A stretch of 6,923 nt of DNA from Pseudomonadota bacterium (GTDB lineage Bacteria; Pseudomonadota; Alphaproteobacteria; Rhizobiales; Rhizobiaceae). The stretch covers positions 1 through 6,923 of the forward strand of contig JAEWKX010000418.1 in the NCBI GenBank assembly GCA_023393575.1, read 5' to 3'. A model generated the notes under the pieces. That model was not told the DNA's origin. It saw nothing but the letters and a program-made list of their open reading frames with translations, and did not search any database. Below are positions 1 through 5,717 of this stretch, piece by piece. The translations under genes were made by a program, and so were the position numbers. Every line of letters starts with the position of its first letter. The first letter of the stretch is position 1.

Positions 1-342
1 CTGTTCCACATCGCCAAGGCGGACGGCCTCATGCACGAGAAGGAACTGGCGTTCCTGGCGCGGATCGCCGAGATATTCCGCATCGACGAAGAGCATTTCC
101 GGCGCATCATGGCGCGTCACGTGCATATGGAGGGGCGCGACCCGTATCTGGTGCTCGGCGTTTCGCCGACGGACGAGTTCACCGAGATTCGCAAGACCTA
201 TCGGCGGCTGGTTTCCGAGCATCATCCCGACCGGCTGATCGCCCGCGGCGTCCCTGCGGCATTGCATGCGGCGGCGAATGAACGTATGGCAGCGCTCAAT
301 GCGGCCTATGCCGCCATCGAGAAAGAGCGCCGCGCTGCATGA
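1..342 (+). CDS. TerB/J-domain co-chaperone (DjlA-like), 3' part
   Basis: The gene enters from the left edge already in frame 1 and its true start lies outside the window; 113 codons and a TGA remain. The first 40 or so visible residues, including AKADGLMHEKELAFL, resemble the end of a TerB-like helical domain. A J-domain follows from about residue 47 (DPYLVLGV) to the C-terminus, with the essential HPD motif at visible residues 75-77 after the basic helix (YRRLVSEHHPDR). TerB plus a C-terminal J-domain is the DjlA-type layout. J-proteins stimulate DnaK ATPase through HPD, so a co-chaperone role is inferred from the family. Whether an N-terminal membrane segment exists, as in E. coli DjlA, cannot be seen. 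The TGA overlaps the ATG of the amidase gene (ATGA), suggesting translational coupling. The family call is firm; the exact orthology is less so. Confidence 0.9.
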   Translation: MFHIAKADGLMHEKELAFLARIAEIFRIDEEHFRRIMARHVHMEGRDPYLVLGVSPTDEFTEIRKTYRRLVSEHHPDRLIARGVPAALHAAANERMAALNAAYAAIEKERRAA

Positions 343-1106
343 ACCAGTTCACCGCCGAATGTCTCGGCGCAACGGTGACACCATCCCCCAACTTCGGGCC
401 TCGGGCCAATGGCCGGACCCCGGACATGATCGTGCTGCACTATACGGGCATGCCGGATCACGAACAGGCGCTTTCGTGGCTGTGCAATCCCGAGAGCCAG
501 GTATCCTGTCACTACTTCGTGCATGAGGACGGGCGCGTCACGCAACTGGTCCGCGAACAGGAGCGGGCGTGGCATGCCGGCAAGAGCCGCTGGGCCGGGG
601 ACGTCGACATCAATTCCGCATCGATCGGTATCGAGATCGCCAATGTGGGACATCCGGGCGGACTGCCGGCCTTTCCGGTAGCGCAGGTCCAGGCAGTTGC
701 CAGATTGTGTCGCGAATGCGGCCAGCGGTGGCAGATCATGCCCGAACGCGTGCTCGGCCATTCGGATGTGGCACCCATTCGCAAGATCGACCCGGGGGAG
801 AACTTCCCTTGGGGAAAACTCCATGCGGAAGGGGTCGGGCATTGGGTGGATCCGGCCCCGATCGGTGGCGGGCGGTTCTTTCAGCGCGGCGAGGCAGGAC
901 AACCCATCGAAGCGCTGCAATCGATGCTGTCGCTCTATGGTTATGACATTGAAGTGACAGGTATATTTTGCGACCGGACAAAGGGCGTCGTGGAGGCCTT
1001 CCAGCGCCACTTTCGTCCTCGGCGAGTGGATGGAATCGCCGACATCTCGACGATCGACACGCTGCATCGGCTTCTGACTTCCCTGCCGAGATTCAACCCC
1101 GATTAA
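339..1106 (+). CDS. N-acetylmuramoyl-L-alanine amidase with C-terminal peptidoglycan-binding domain
   Basis: This 255-residue protein is a zinc amidase of the Amidase_2 (AmpD/AmiD) family, which cuts the bond between MurNAc (or anhydroMurNAc) and L-Ala of the stem peptide. The expected zinc ligands are visible: His34 in IVLHYTGM, His141 in VLGHSDVAP and Asp151 in KIDPG. Glu99 in IGIEIAN fits the catalytic acid. Residues from about 170 to 250 (FQRGEAGQPIEALQSMLSLY onward) look like a PG_binding_1 three-helix domain. The N-terminus has no signal peptide or lipobox, so it appears cytoplasmic like AmpD, which would imply a role in muropeptide recycling; the extra binding domain is more like the outer-membrane AmiD. 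The ATG at 339 overlaps the preceding stop by 4 nt, fixing the start. Chemistry is well supported; location and the ampD/amiD choice are inferred, so no symbol is given. Confidence 0.93.
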   Translation: MNQFTAECLGATVTPSPNFGPRANGRTPDMIVLHYTGMPDHEQALSWLCNPESQVSCHYFVHEDGRVTQLVREQERAWHAGKSRWAGDVDINSASIGIEIANVGHPGGLPAFPVAQVQAVARLCRECGQRWQIMPERVLGHSDVAPIRKIDPGENFPWGKLHAEGVGHWVDPAPIGGGRFFQRGEAGQPIEALQSMLSLYGYDIEVTGIFCDRTKGVVEAFQRHFRPRRVDGIADISTIDTLHRLLTSLPRFNPD

Positions 1107-1246
1107 CGCCGTTCTCTCCGGCAGGTTCCATGGTGGCGGTCGAAAAAAATCGCTGCGCCACATCATTTCCTCATTGAGCCGTTTTAACCGGAGCCATCGA
1201 CGTGGTCGCCGCCAGTGGACGGGGGGACCGCAAAACATCAATGAAA

Positions 1247-1318
1247 CGGGATGCTTCCCACTGTCACTGCGTCTGACGGACGTCGTGCAGCGGCCCGACT
1301 TTGGCTGCGAGCATCCCG
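1247..1318 (+). promoter_or_regulatory. Candidate structured mRNA leader (three-way junction) of the lytic transglycosylase gene
   Basis: Seen in the sequence: 1247-1256 pairs with 1309-1318 as a 10-bp stem (nine Watson-Crick pairs and one G-U). Inside it, 1267-1272 pairs with 1285-1290 (two wobbles) and can extend by 1275-1277 with 1282-1284. A second hairpin pairs 1291-1295 with 1303-1307 around a 7-nt loop. The two inner hairpins abut, giving a compact three-way junction. The closing stem ends 4 nt before the likely Shine-Dalgarno GGAG at 1323-1326, so folding could affect ribosome access. I do not recognise a known riboswitch class. The function is inference; a DNA-level or chance palindrome remains possible. 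Confidence 0.35.
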
Positions 1319-1339
1319 GTGCGGAGAATTATCCAAGAC

Positions 1340-1885
1340 ATGAAAAGATCAGTTGTTGCTGCTGCGGCATGCGTCGCCATGCTCGTTTCCCTTCCCCAGG
1401 CTTCGTTCGCAGCCGAAGAGAAGGGCAAGACAAAAACCGTTGCGCTTCAAACCAAGGTCAGCAAGCCCGGATATGCCTCGCCCGGAAAGGCCGTCTCGGA
1501 GTCGGCAAAGGCAGCCAACCCCTATTCCAAGATCATCGTGAAATACGCAACGGCCTACGGCGTGCCGGTCGATCTGGCGCATGCGGTCGTCAAGGTGGAG
1601 AGCAATTTCAACCCGAAGGCCCGCGGCCGCGCAGGCGAGGTCGGACTGATGCAGATCAAGCCGGCTACGGCCCGCATGATGGGCTACAAGGGCAGCGTCA
1701 AGAACCTCTACGATCCGGAAACCAATATCCAGTTCGGCATGAAATATCTGGCCGCGGCGCATGAATTGGGCGGCGGCAAGACCTGCGGCACCATTCTCAA
1801 ATACAACGCCGGCCACGGTGCCAAGCGGATGAACCCCGTCTCAAAACGCTACTGCGGCAAGGTGCAGGCGCTGCTCGCCTCCTGA
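1340..1885 (+). CDS. Exported lytic transglycosylase, SLT/GEWL-like domain
   Basis: A 181-residue protein cleaves the MurNAc-GlcNAc bond of peptidoglycan non-hydrolytically, by family inference. Residues 1-24 form a classic Sec signal peptide: KR near the start, a hydrophobic stretch, and probable cleavage after SFA (residue 24). A 35-residue Lys/Ser-rich linker follows. The SLT fold starts at about residue 62, with the catalytic Glu87 in VVKVESNFNP, the GLMQI motif at 102-106, NLYDPETNI, and the YNAG motif at 155-158. Cys149 and Cys172 could form a disulfide in the periplasm. The ATG at 1340 is chosen because it begins the signal peptide and has GGAG at 1323-1326; an upstream in-frame TTG at 1301 would add 13 residues and spoil the n-region. 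It is single-domain and short for the family. It stands apart from the amidase by 233 nt, so it probably has its own control region. Confidence 0.93.
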   Translation: MKRSVVAAAACVAMLVSLPQASFAAEEKGKTKTVALQTKVSKPGYASPGKAVSESAKAANPYSKIIVKYATAYGVPVDLAHAVVKVESNFNPKARGRAGEVGLMQIKPATARMMGYKGSVKNLYDPETNIQFGMKYLAAAHELGGGKTCGTILKYNAGHGAKRMNPVSKRYCGKVQALLAS

Positions 1886-1978
1886 TCCCACTGCATTGCT
1901 TTGCTCTGGCAATTCGATTCAGGAAACGGCTAGAACTGGTTCCGGCCGTGAGGTTTTCCGGATTCGAAGCAGGCAGGC

Positions 1979-3169
1979 ATGACAAGGGATTTCAAGTATA
2001 TCATCATCGGCGGCGGCATGATGGGTGCCGCTGCCGCCAGACATCTTTCCCAGCGCGAGGAAGGAGTGGCGCTCATCGGTCCGGGTGAGCCGTCCGACTA
2101 CCGCTCCCATGATGGCGTGTTCGCCAGCCATTACGACGAGGCGCGCATTACCCGCCGTTTCGACGGCGACCTGCTCTGGGCGACATTCGCTGCGCGCGCC
2201 ATCGACCGTTATCGCGAGATCGAGGAAGGCAGCGGCGTCCGGTTCTTCTCGGAAGCGGGATGCCTCTTCGCCGGGCCTGAGCCGCGATCCGACGCGGATT
2301 ACCTGTACCGGGCCACCCGCATCGCCGAGGCAATGTCCCTGTCGACGGTCGAGGAACTGGCGCCGCATGAGCTGAAATCCCGCTTTCCGCAGTTCGACTT
2401 TCCCGCCCACGTGGTCGGCTATCATGAGCCGGTACAGGCCGGCCACATCAATCCGCGTGCGCTTGTCCGTGCGCAGATCATCCTCGCGAAGCGGGGTGGT
2501 GCGACCCATGTCGAGGCAACGGTGAATTCGGTGCGCGAGGAGGGGAGCCGGGTCAGGGTTGAAGCCGGTGGCGAGATCTTTCATGCGGAGCGCGTGCTGA
2601 TCGCTGCCGGCGCCTTCGGCAATCTCAACAATCTCCTGCCGCAGCCGCTCGAAATGCGGGCCGCGCCGCGGACCGTCGTCTTCTTCGAGCTCGACGACGC
2701 CCGGTTGTCGACCTTCGGGACGATGCCCTCCACGATCGTCTTCACGGACCGCGAGGAGGACCATGTCTACATCCTGCCTCCGGTTCGGTATCCCGACGGC
2801 AAGACCTACCTCAAGCTCGGCGGCGACATAGAGACGGGGGATCTGAGGCGGCCCGACGAGTTCCGGGCCTGGTTCAGTTCGACGGGAAATCCGCAGGAGC
2901 GCCGGCGGCTGACGGAGACGGCACTTCAGATCATGCCGGGCCTGGAAGGATGTCCCACCTCTTCCGCTGCCTGCGTCGCCACCTTCACCCCGACCGGACG
3001 ACCCTATGCGGGTTTCACCGGTTCGTCCCGGATCGCGGTCCTGACGGGCGGCAACTTCGTCGCCGCCAAGTCCTCCGACGAACTGGGGCGGCTGGGCGCC
3101 GTCCTTCTTCTGGAGGGAGGGCTGGGCGAGGACGATTTCGGCAGCCTGATGACGCCTCTCTTCCGCTAG
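1979..3169 (+). CDS. FAD-dependent amine oxidase, DAO / monomeric sarcosine oxidase-like
   Basis: This 396-residue flavoprotein belongs to the DAO superfamily. Residues 7-23 (YIIIGGGMMGAAAARHL) form the Rossmann FAD-binding turn, a GxGxxG site. FASHYDEARITR at 48-59 resembles the flavin-contacting SHxGDxRIxR segment of monomeric sarcosine oxidase (MSOX). Aligned by eye with MSOX, Lys279 (LKLGG) fits the oxygen-activating lysine, Cys332 (ACVATFTPTG) fits the cysteine that binds FAD covalently, and Lys364 (AAKSSDELG) fits the active-site lysine near the C-terminus; their spacing is close to that in MSOX. So an oxidase of a secondary amine or N-methyl amino acid with H2O2 release is likely, but the substrate cannot be told. 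No signal peptide: cytoplasmic. The start ATG is preceded by a weak AGGCAGG. The TAG stop forms part of the Shine-Dalgarno of the next gene, its paralog, so the two were probably one transcription unit. Confidence 0.9.
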   Translation: MTRDFKYIIIGGGMMGAAAARHLSQREEGVALIGPGEPSDYRSHDGVFASHYDEARITRRFDGDLLWATFAARAIDRYREIEEGSGVRFFSEAGCLFAGPEPRSDADYLYRATRIAEAMSLSTVEELAPHELKSRFPQFDFPAHVVGYHEPVQAGHINPRALVRAQIILAKRGGATHVEATVNSVREEGSRVRVEAGGEIFHAERVLIAAGAFGNLNNLLPQPLEMRAAPRTVVFFELDDARLSTFGTMPSTIVFTDREEDHVYILPPVRYPDGKTYLKLGGDIETGDLRRPDEFRAWFSSTGNPQERRRLTETALQIMPGLEGCPTSSAACVATFTPTGRPYAGFTGSSRIAVLTGGNFVAAKSSDELGRLGAVLLLEGGLGEDDFGSLMTPLFR

Positions 3170-3178
3170 GAGACCGCG

Positions 3179-4366
3179 ATGAAGCATTACAGACACATCA
3201 TCGTCGGTGCGGGCATGATGGGCGCTGCCGCCGCCCGGCATCTGTCGCGGTGGACGGATGGCGTCGCTCTCATCGGGCCTGACGAGCCCGCGGACACGCG
3301 ATCCCATAGGGGAGTCTTCGCAAGTCACTATGACGAGGCACGCATCACCCGTACCATTGATTCGGACCCGGTCTGGGCACGTCTCGCCAACGCTTCCATC
3401 GCCCGCTATGCGGAGATCGAGCGGGAGAGCGGCATCGACTTCTATACCGAGGCCGGCTGTCTTCTGGTGGGGCCAAGACGGGAGGAGGAGGCGTCCTATG
3501 TCGGCAACGTGCTGGCGGCCGCCGACCGCCTGGGTGTTGCGGTCCACCTTCTCGACGATGCCGCACTGGCACGACAGTTCGCCTGCTTTTCCCTTCCGAA
3601 GGGCAGTGAAGCGGTATGGGAGGCGAAGGGCGCCGGTCATATCAATCCTCGCCGCCTGGTGAAGGCGCAAACGGTACTGGCCGAGCGGCAGGGTTGCGCG
3701 CTGGTTCGCGAAACCGTCTCCGAAATCCGCGACGAAGGCGGACTGGTCGCCGTGACGACGGAGGAGGGGGGTGCCTTCACAGCAGACAAGGTTCTGGTTG
3801 CCGCGGGAGGATTCTCCATCGACGAAGCTCTGCTGACGGGACGGCTCGATCTCAAGGTCTACGCCCGTACCGTCGCCTTCTTCGAGGTGGACGAAGGGGG
3901 CCTGGAGCGCCTCGGTCATGTGCCCTCGCTGATCTGGAAGTGGAGCGAGGAGGACGACGGCATCTACCTCCTGCCGCCGGTACGCTATCCGGACGGCAGG
4001 ACCTATCTGAAGATCGGTGGCGACCCGGACGACCTGCTGCTGGAGCGCGAGGCCGATATCCGCGCCTGGTTCCGTTCGGGCGGGCGGGAAAGCACGCACC
4101 GGCATCTGGTGTAGGTAATGCGCCGGCTGATGCCGATGCTCGATCTGTCCCGGACCACCATGGCCGCCTGCGTCACGTCCTTCACGCCAACCGGCTATCC
4201 GGCGATCTCGTGGTCGGGGTCCAGGCGAATCGGTGTGCTTTCCGGCGGCTGCGGTGCCGCCGCCAAAAGCTCCGACGAAATCGGACGCCTCGGGGCGGAA
4301 CTGCTTTTCCATGGCGCCGTCCGTGACGAGGCTTACGTCGCCGACTTTAGGGCACGGTTCGCCTGA
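3179..4366 (+). pseudogene. FAD-dependent amine oxidase paralog interrupted by an in-frame TAG
   Basis: A second copy of the preceding oxidase: the N-terminus keeps IIVGAGMMGAAAARHL, SHRGVFASHYDEARITR and EAGCL, and similarity continues to the end. Codon 312 (4112-4114) is TAG, aligned with a Glu GAG codon of the first copy (RRRLTET against HRHLV*V). The same frame then runs 83 sense codons to TGA at 4364-4366, keeping the putative flavin-linking Cys (codon 331, ACVTSFTPTG) and Lys (codon 363, AAKSSDEIG). Full length would be 395 codons against 396 in the neighbour. The visible products are a 311-residue fragment (3179-4114), lacking the covalent FAD site and C-terminal FAD contacts, and a possible 82-residue fragment from ATG 4118. 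No frameshift or other stop is present, so the lesion is a recent mutation, a sequencing error or, less likely, read-through. A strong AGGAG at 3168-3172 precedes the ATG by 6 nt. Confidence 0.82.
4112..4114 (+). other. In-frame amber codon in the second oxidase gene
   Basis: TAG lies in the frame set by the ATG at 3179. Flanking codons are ctg gtg TAG gta atg, while the paralog has ctg acg GAG acg gca at the equivalent place. A single G-to-T change accounts for the stop. The codons on both sides keep the family alignment, which argues against a true gene end here. Confidence 0.85.
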
Positions 4367-4389
4367 GGATGGGCGGTCCGCCGTTTCTG

Positions 4390-4418
4390 CTGGCATTCGG
4401 AGATGAAGTCGACTATCC
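4390..4418 (+). promoter_or_regulatory. Candidate promoter of rnpB
   Basis: CTGGCA at 4390-4395 (four of six matches to TTGACA) and CTATCC at 4413-4418 (like the alphaproteobacterial CTATAT -10) are 17 nt apart. Initiation about 8 nt downstream would fall at about 4426, where the first helix of RNase P RNA begins. The fit of spacing and start point is the main support; the boxes themselves are moderate. Confidence 0.4.
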
Positions 4419-4425
4419 CAGCCCT

Positions 4426-4854
4426 GCCAGTTGGCCGGGCAGCCGCGCTCTACCAATGCCGAAAGGCGGTAGGGTGAGGAAAGTCCGGGCTCCACGGAAA
4501 CACGGTGCCGGATAACGTCCGGCGGGGGCGACCCCAGGGAAAGTGCCACAGAAAGGAAACCGCCCCGCCTGCTGTACCGCTCGTAAAGGAGCGGCAGAGC
4601 CGGCGGGGTAAGGGTGAAAGGGTGGGGTAAGAGCCCACCGCGCCGCTGGCAACAGGGGCGGCATGGTAAACCCCACCGGGAGCAAGACCGAATAGGGATG
4701 ACGCGGGGCGCGCGAGCGCCTACAGCCGGTCTCCGGGCCAGTCATCCGGGTGGGTTGCGCGAGGCGATGTGCAAATATCGTCCCAGATGAATGGCTGCCG
4801 CGTTCCGGTGCTTGCACCGGGGCCATACAGAACCCGGCTTACAGGCCAACTGGC
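4426..4854 (+). ncRNA. rnpB: RNase P RNA, bacterial type A
   Basis: This is the catalytic RNA of ribonuclease P, which with the RnpA protein removes 5' leaders from tRNA precursors. The ends pair as an 11-bp P1 helix: 4426-4436 (gccagttggcc) with 4844-4854 (ggccaactggc). The universal core is present in order: gaggaaagtccgggctcc at 4476-4493 (5' strand of P4), ggtaaac at 4665-4671 in the P15 region, which contains the GGT that pairs with the tRNA CCA end, gagcaagaccgaataggg at 4680-4697, agatgaatggctgcc at 4785-4799 (3' strand of P4), and acagaacccggcttac at 4827-4842. The length of about 430 nt is slightly above E. coli M1 RNA. The ends are set from P1 and may be off by a few bases. No clear rho-independent terminator follows. 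Confidence 0.97.
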
Positions 4855-4910
4855 ATCAATCCCCCTTCCGAGGACGCCTCACAGAGTCGAAATTTCACCG
4901 TTTTGAAGAC

Positions 4911-4972
4911 ATAAGCGCATCCTGAAATAAGCGCAGCATCAAGTGGTTGAGCGCCGGCGGATGCACGCTTAT
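4911..4972 (+). repeat. Repeated ATAAGCG elements forming two alternative hairpins
   Basis: ATAAGCGCA occurs at 4911-4919 and again at 4927-4935, a 16-bp step. The inverted sequence GGATGCACGCTTAT is at 4959-4972. It can pair with 4911-4922 (12 bp with a 2-nt bulge) or with 4927-4940 (7 plus 5 bp around a small internal loop), but not with both. There is no following T-run, so it is not a standard terminator. It could be an rnpB trailer, a small RNA, or binding sites for a protein that recognises ATAAGCG; the sequence alone does not decide. Confidence 0.45.
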
Positions 4973-5018
4973 CGAGGGATAGAGAACCTGTTTGTCGACA
5001 TCCCGGAATAACCCTTTG

Positions 5019-5047
5019 TTAAACTTAACAGCTTATAAATAAATAAT
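5019..5047 (+). promoter_or_regulatory. Candidate promoter of the mraZ-rsmH-ftsL operon
   Basis: The AT-rich stretch has TTAAAC (5019-5024) and AATAAT (5042-5047) separated by 17 nt, and an alternative -10 CTTATA at 5032-5037. If used, initiation would be near 5055 and the MraZ boxes would lie just downstream of it, a sensible place for a repressor. The -35 is poor, so this rests largely on composition and position. Confidence 0.3.
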
Positions 5048-5072
5048 GTTGCGGCCTTGCTGCGTGGCCTCT

Positions 5073-5107
5073 TCCCATTGACGCCCATATGGTCCCATGG
5101 TATCCCA
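5073..5107 (-). promoter_or_regulatory. MraZ-box operator: four TGGG repeats at 10-bp spacing
   Basis: On the + strand CCCA occurs at 5074-5077, 5084-5087, 5094-5097 and 5104-5107, exactly 10 bp apart; on the minus strand these read TGGGA, TGGGA, TGGGC and TGGGA. Direct TGGGN repeats with 5-nt spacers are the established E. coli MraZ binding site, and the 10-bp step puts every box on the same DNA face, as expected for the ring-shaped MraZ oligomer. The array is 165 nt before mraZ. MraZ autorepression of the dcw operon is therefore inferred. Confidence 0.75.
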
Positions 5108-5220
5108 AACACATCTTGTTTACGGGCAGATGATTGCCCCGAAATCACAAAGGTTCGGTCGCTCCATCGGGCGGATGTCCATCCGTTTCGCGGGCGAAGC
5201 TTTGTCTGGTTCAGTGGTGT

Positions 5221-5245
5221 GCCAAGGATGCGGTTTGGCCTTGGT
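5221..5245 (+). promoter_or_regulatory. Small hairpin in the mraZ leader
   Basis: CCAAGG (5222-5227) pairs with CCTTGG (5239-5244), extendable by a G-U pair, around an 11-nt loop. It ends 8 nt before the GGAG (5253-5256) likely to serve mraZ. Another inverted repeat, CGGATG/CATCCG, is at 5172-5185. Either could shape translation of mraZ, but short stems like these can occur by chance. Confidence 0.25.
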
Positions 5246-5271
5246 GAGCAATGGAGCGGACGTACGGAGTC

Positions 5272-5703
5272 ATGAACCGCTTCCTGTCGAATGCGACCAA
5301 TCGGATCGATGCCAAGGGGCGGGTTTCCGTTCCTGCAAGCTTCAGGTCCGTGCTGGCGGAAAGAGGGGTTCAGGAGCTTTATTGTCTCCAGGATTTTATC
5401 TTCCCGGCGATCAGCGTCGGCGGCCCGGATCTGCTCGATCGGTACGAGCGGCAGATTGCGTCGGTGGATCCCTTTTCGCCGGAGGCGAACAGGATGTCGC
5501 TGCTGGTTCACGGTGGCGGCGTCTTCATGAGGCTCGATGCGGAGGGCCGGCTGATGGTCACGGATTTCATCCGGGACTTCACCGGAATCGGTACGGAAGT
5601 CACCTTCGTCGGGCGCTCGGATCATTTTCAGCTTTGGCGGCCGCAGGCGTTTCACGAGGCGCAGGCGGCGGCAAGAGAGGGGCGCTTCTCGCGTCCAGCC
5701 TAG
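5272..5703 (+). CDS. mraZ: Transcriptional regulator MraZ
   Basis: A 143-residue protein with two SpoVT-AbrB-type half domains, each carrying the DxxGR signature: Asp13-Arg17 (DAKGRVSVP) and Asp89-Arg93 (DAEGRLMV). MraZ forms a ring-like oligomer that binds TGGGN repeats and controls the dcw operon it heads; it acts on nucleoid DNA in the cytoplasm. The N-terminus [20 protein letters not shown] is typical of rhizobial MraZ, so the ATG at 5272 is chosen over an in-frame ATG at 5251, which would add seven non-homologous residues. GGAG at 5253-5256 and GGA at 5258-5260 can serve as ribosome binding site, although GGAG at 5266-5269 is also present, very close to the ATG. The length agrees with the family. 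The stop is 14 nt before rsmH, consistent with an operon. The matching operator lies at 5073-5107. Confidence 0.97.
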   Translation: MNRFLSNATNRIDAKGRVSVPASFRSVLAERGVQELYCLQDFIFPAISVGGPDLLDRYERQIASVDPFSPEANRMSLLVHGGGVFMRLDAEGRLMVTDFIRDFTGIGTEVTFVGRSDHFQLWRPQAFHEAQAAAREGRFSRPA

Positions 5704-5717
5704 GACGGGGGATCGGA

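Larger units (their letters stand above)
4855..5271. other. Intergenic region between rnpB and mraZ
   Basis: I find no convincing protein gene here on either strand. It holds, in order: a short stretch with no clear terminator, a set of ATAAGCG repeats able to form alternative hairpins (4911-4972), an AT-rich promoter-like stretch (about 5007-5048) that stands out against the GC-rich surroundings, the MraZ-box array (5073-5107), and a leader with two small inverted repeats before mraZ. Confidence 0.7.

Noticed and set aside
1107..1122. GCCG/CGGC hairpin after the amidase stop as terminator.
   Set aside because: Only a 4-bp stem and no T-run follows.
306..1241. 311-codon open frame on the minus strand opposite the amidase gene.
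   Set aside because: No domain, and the + strand frame has zinc amidase motifs; explained by GC-rich codon use.
1301..1339. TTG at 1301 as start of the lytic transglycosylase.
   Set aside because: It would put 13 residues before a well-formed signal peptide and lies within the stem of the leader; ATG 1340 is better.
4112..4114. TAG read as pyrrolysine.
   Set aside because: No alphaproteobacterial pyrrolysine system is known to me at such a locus, the paralog has an ordinary Glu codon here, and this family does not use it; a nonsense mutation is simpler.
1919..4549. Very long open frame on the minus strand (876 codons).
   Set aside because: It runs antisense through both oxidase genes and into rnpB, has no recognisable domain and is Arg/Gly/Pro-rich with a repeated pattern mirroring the duplication; a GC-rich antisense shadow.
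4870..4880. Hairpin GAGG-ACG-CCTC as terminator of rnpB.
   Set aside because: A 4-bp stem with no T-run after it; too weak to call.
5018..5029. CtrA-type site (TTAA repeats) before mraZ.
   Set aside because: The two TTAA units are 2 nt apart, not the 7 nt of the usual TTAA-N7-TTAA site; kept only as an unassigned dyad.
5251..5271. ATG at 5251 as start of mraZ.
   Set aside because: MraZ proteins begin at or near the [11 protein letters not shown] segment, and GGAG at 5253-5256 is needed as ribosome binding site for ATG 5272.
5097..5717. Upstream extension of the rsmH frame that would give a 548-residue protein.
   Set aside because: The extension reads mraZ in a wrong frame; RsmH homology begins just after 5718 and the length from there fits the family.
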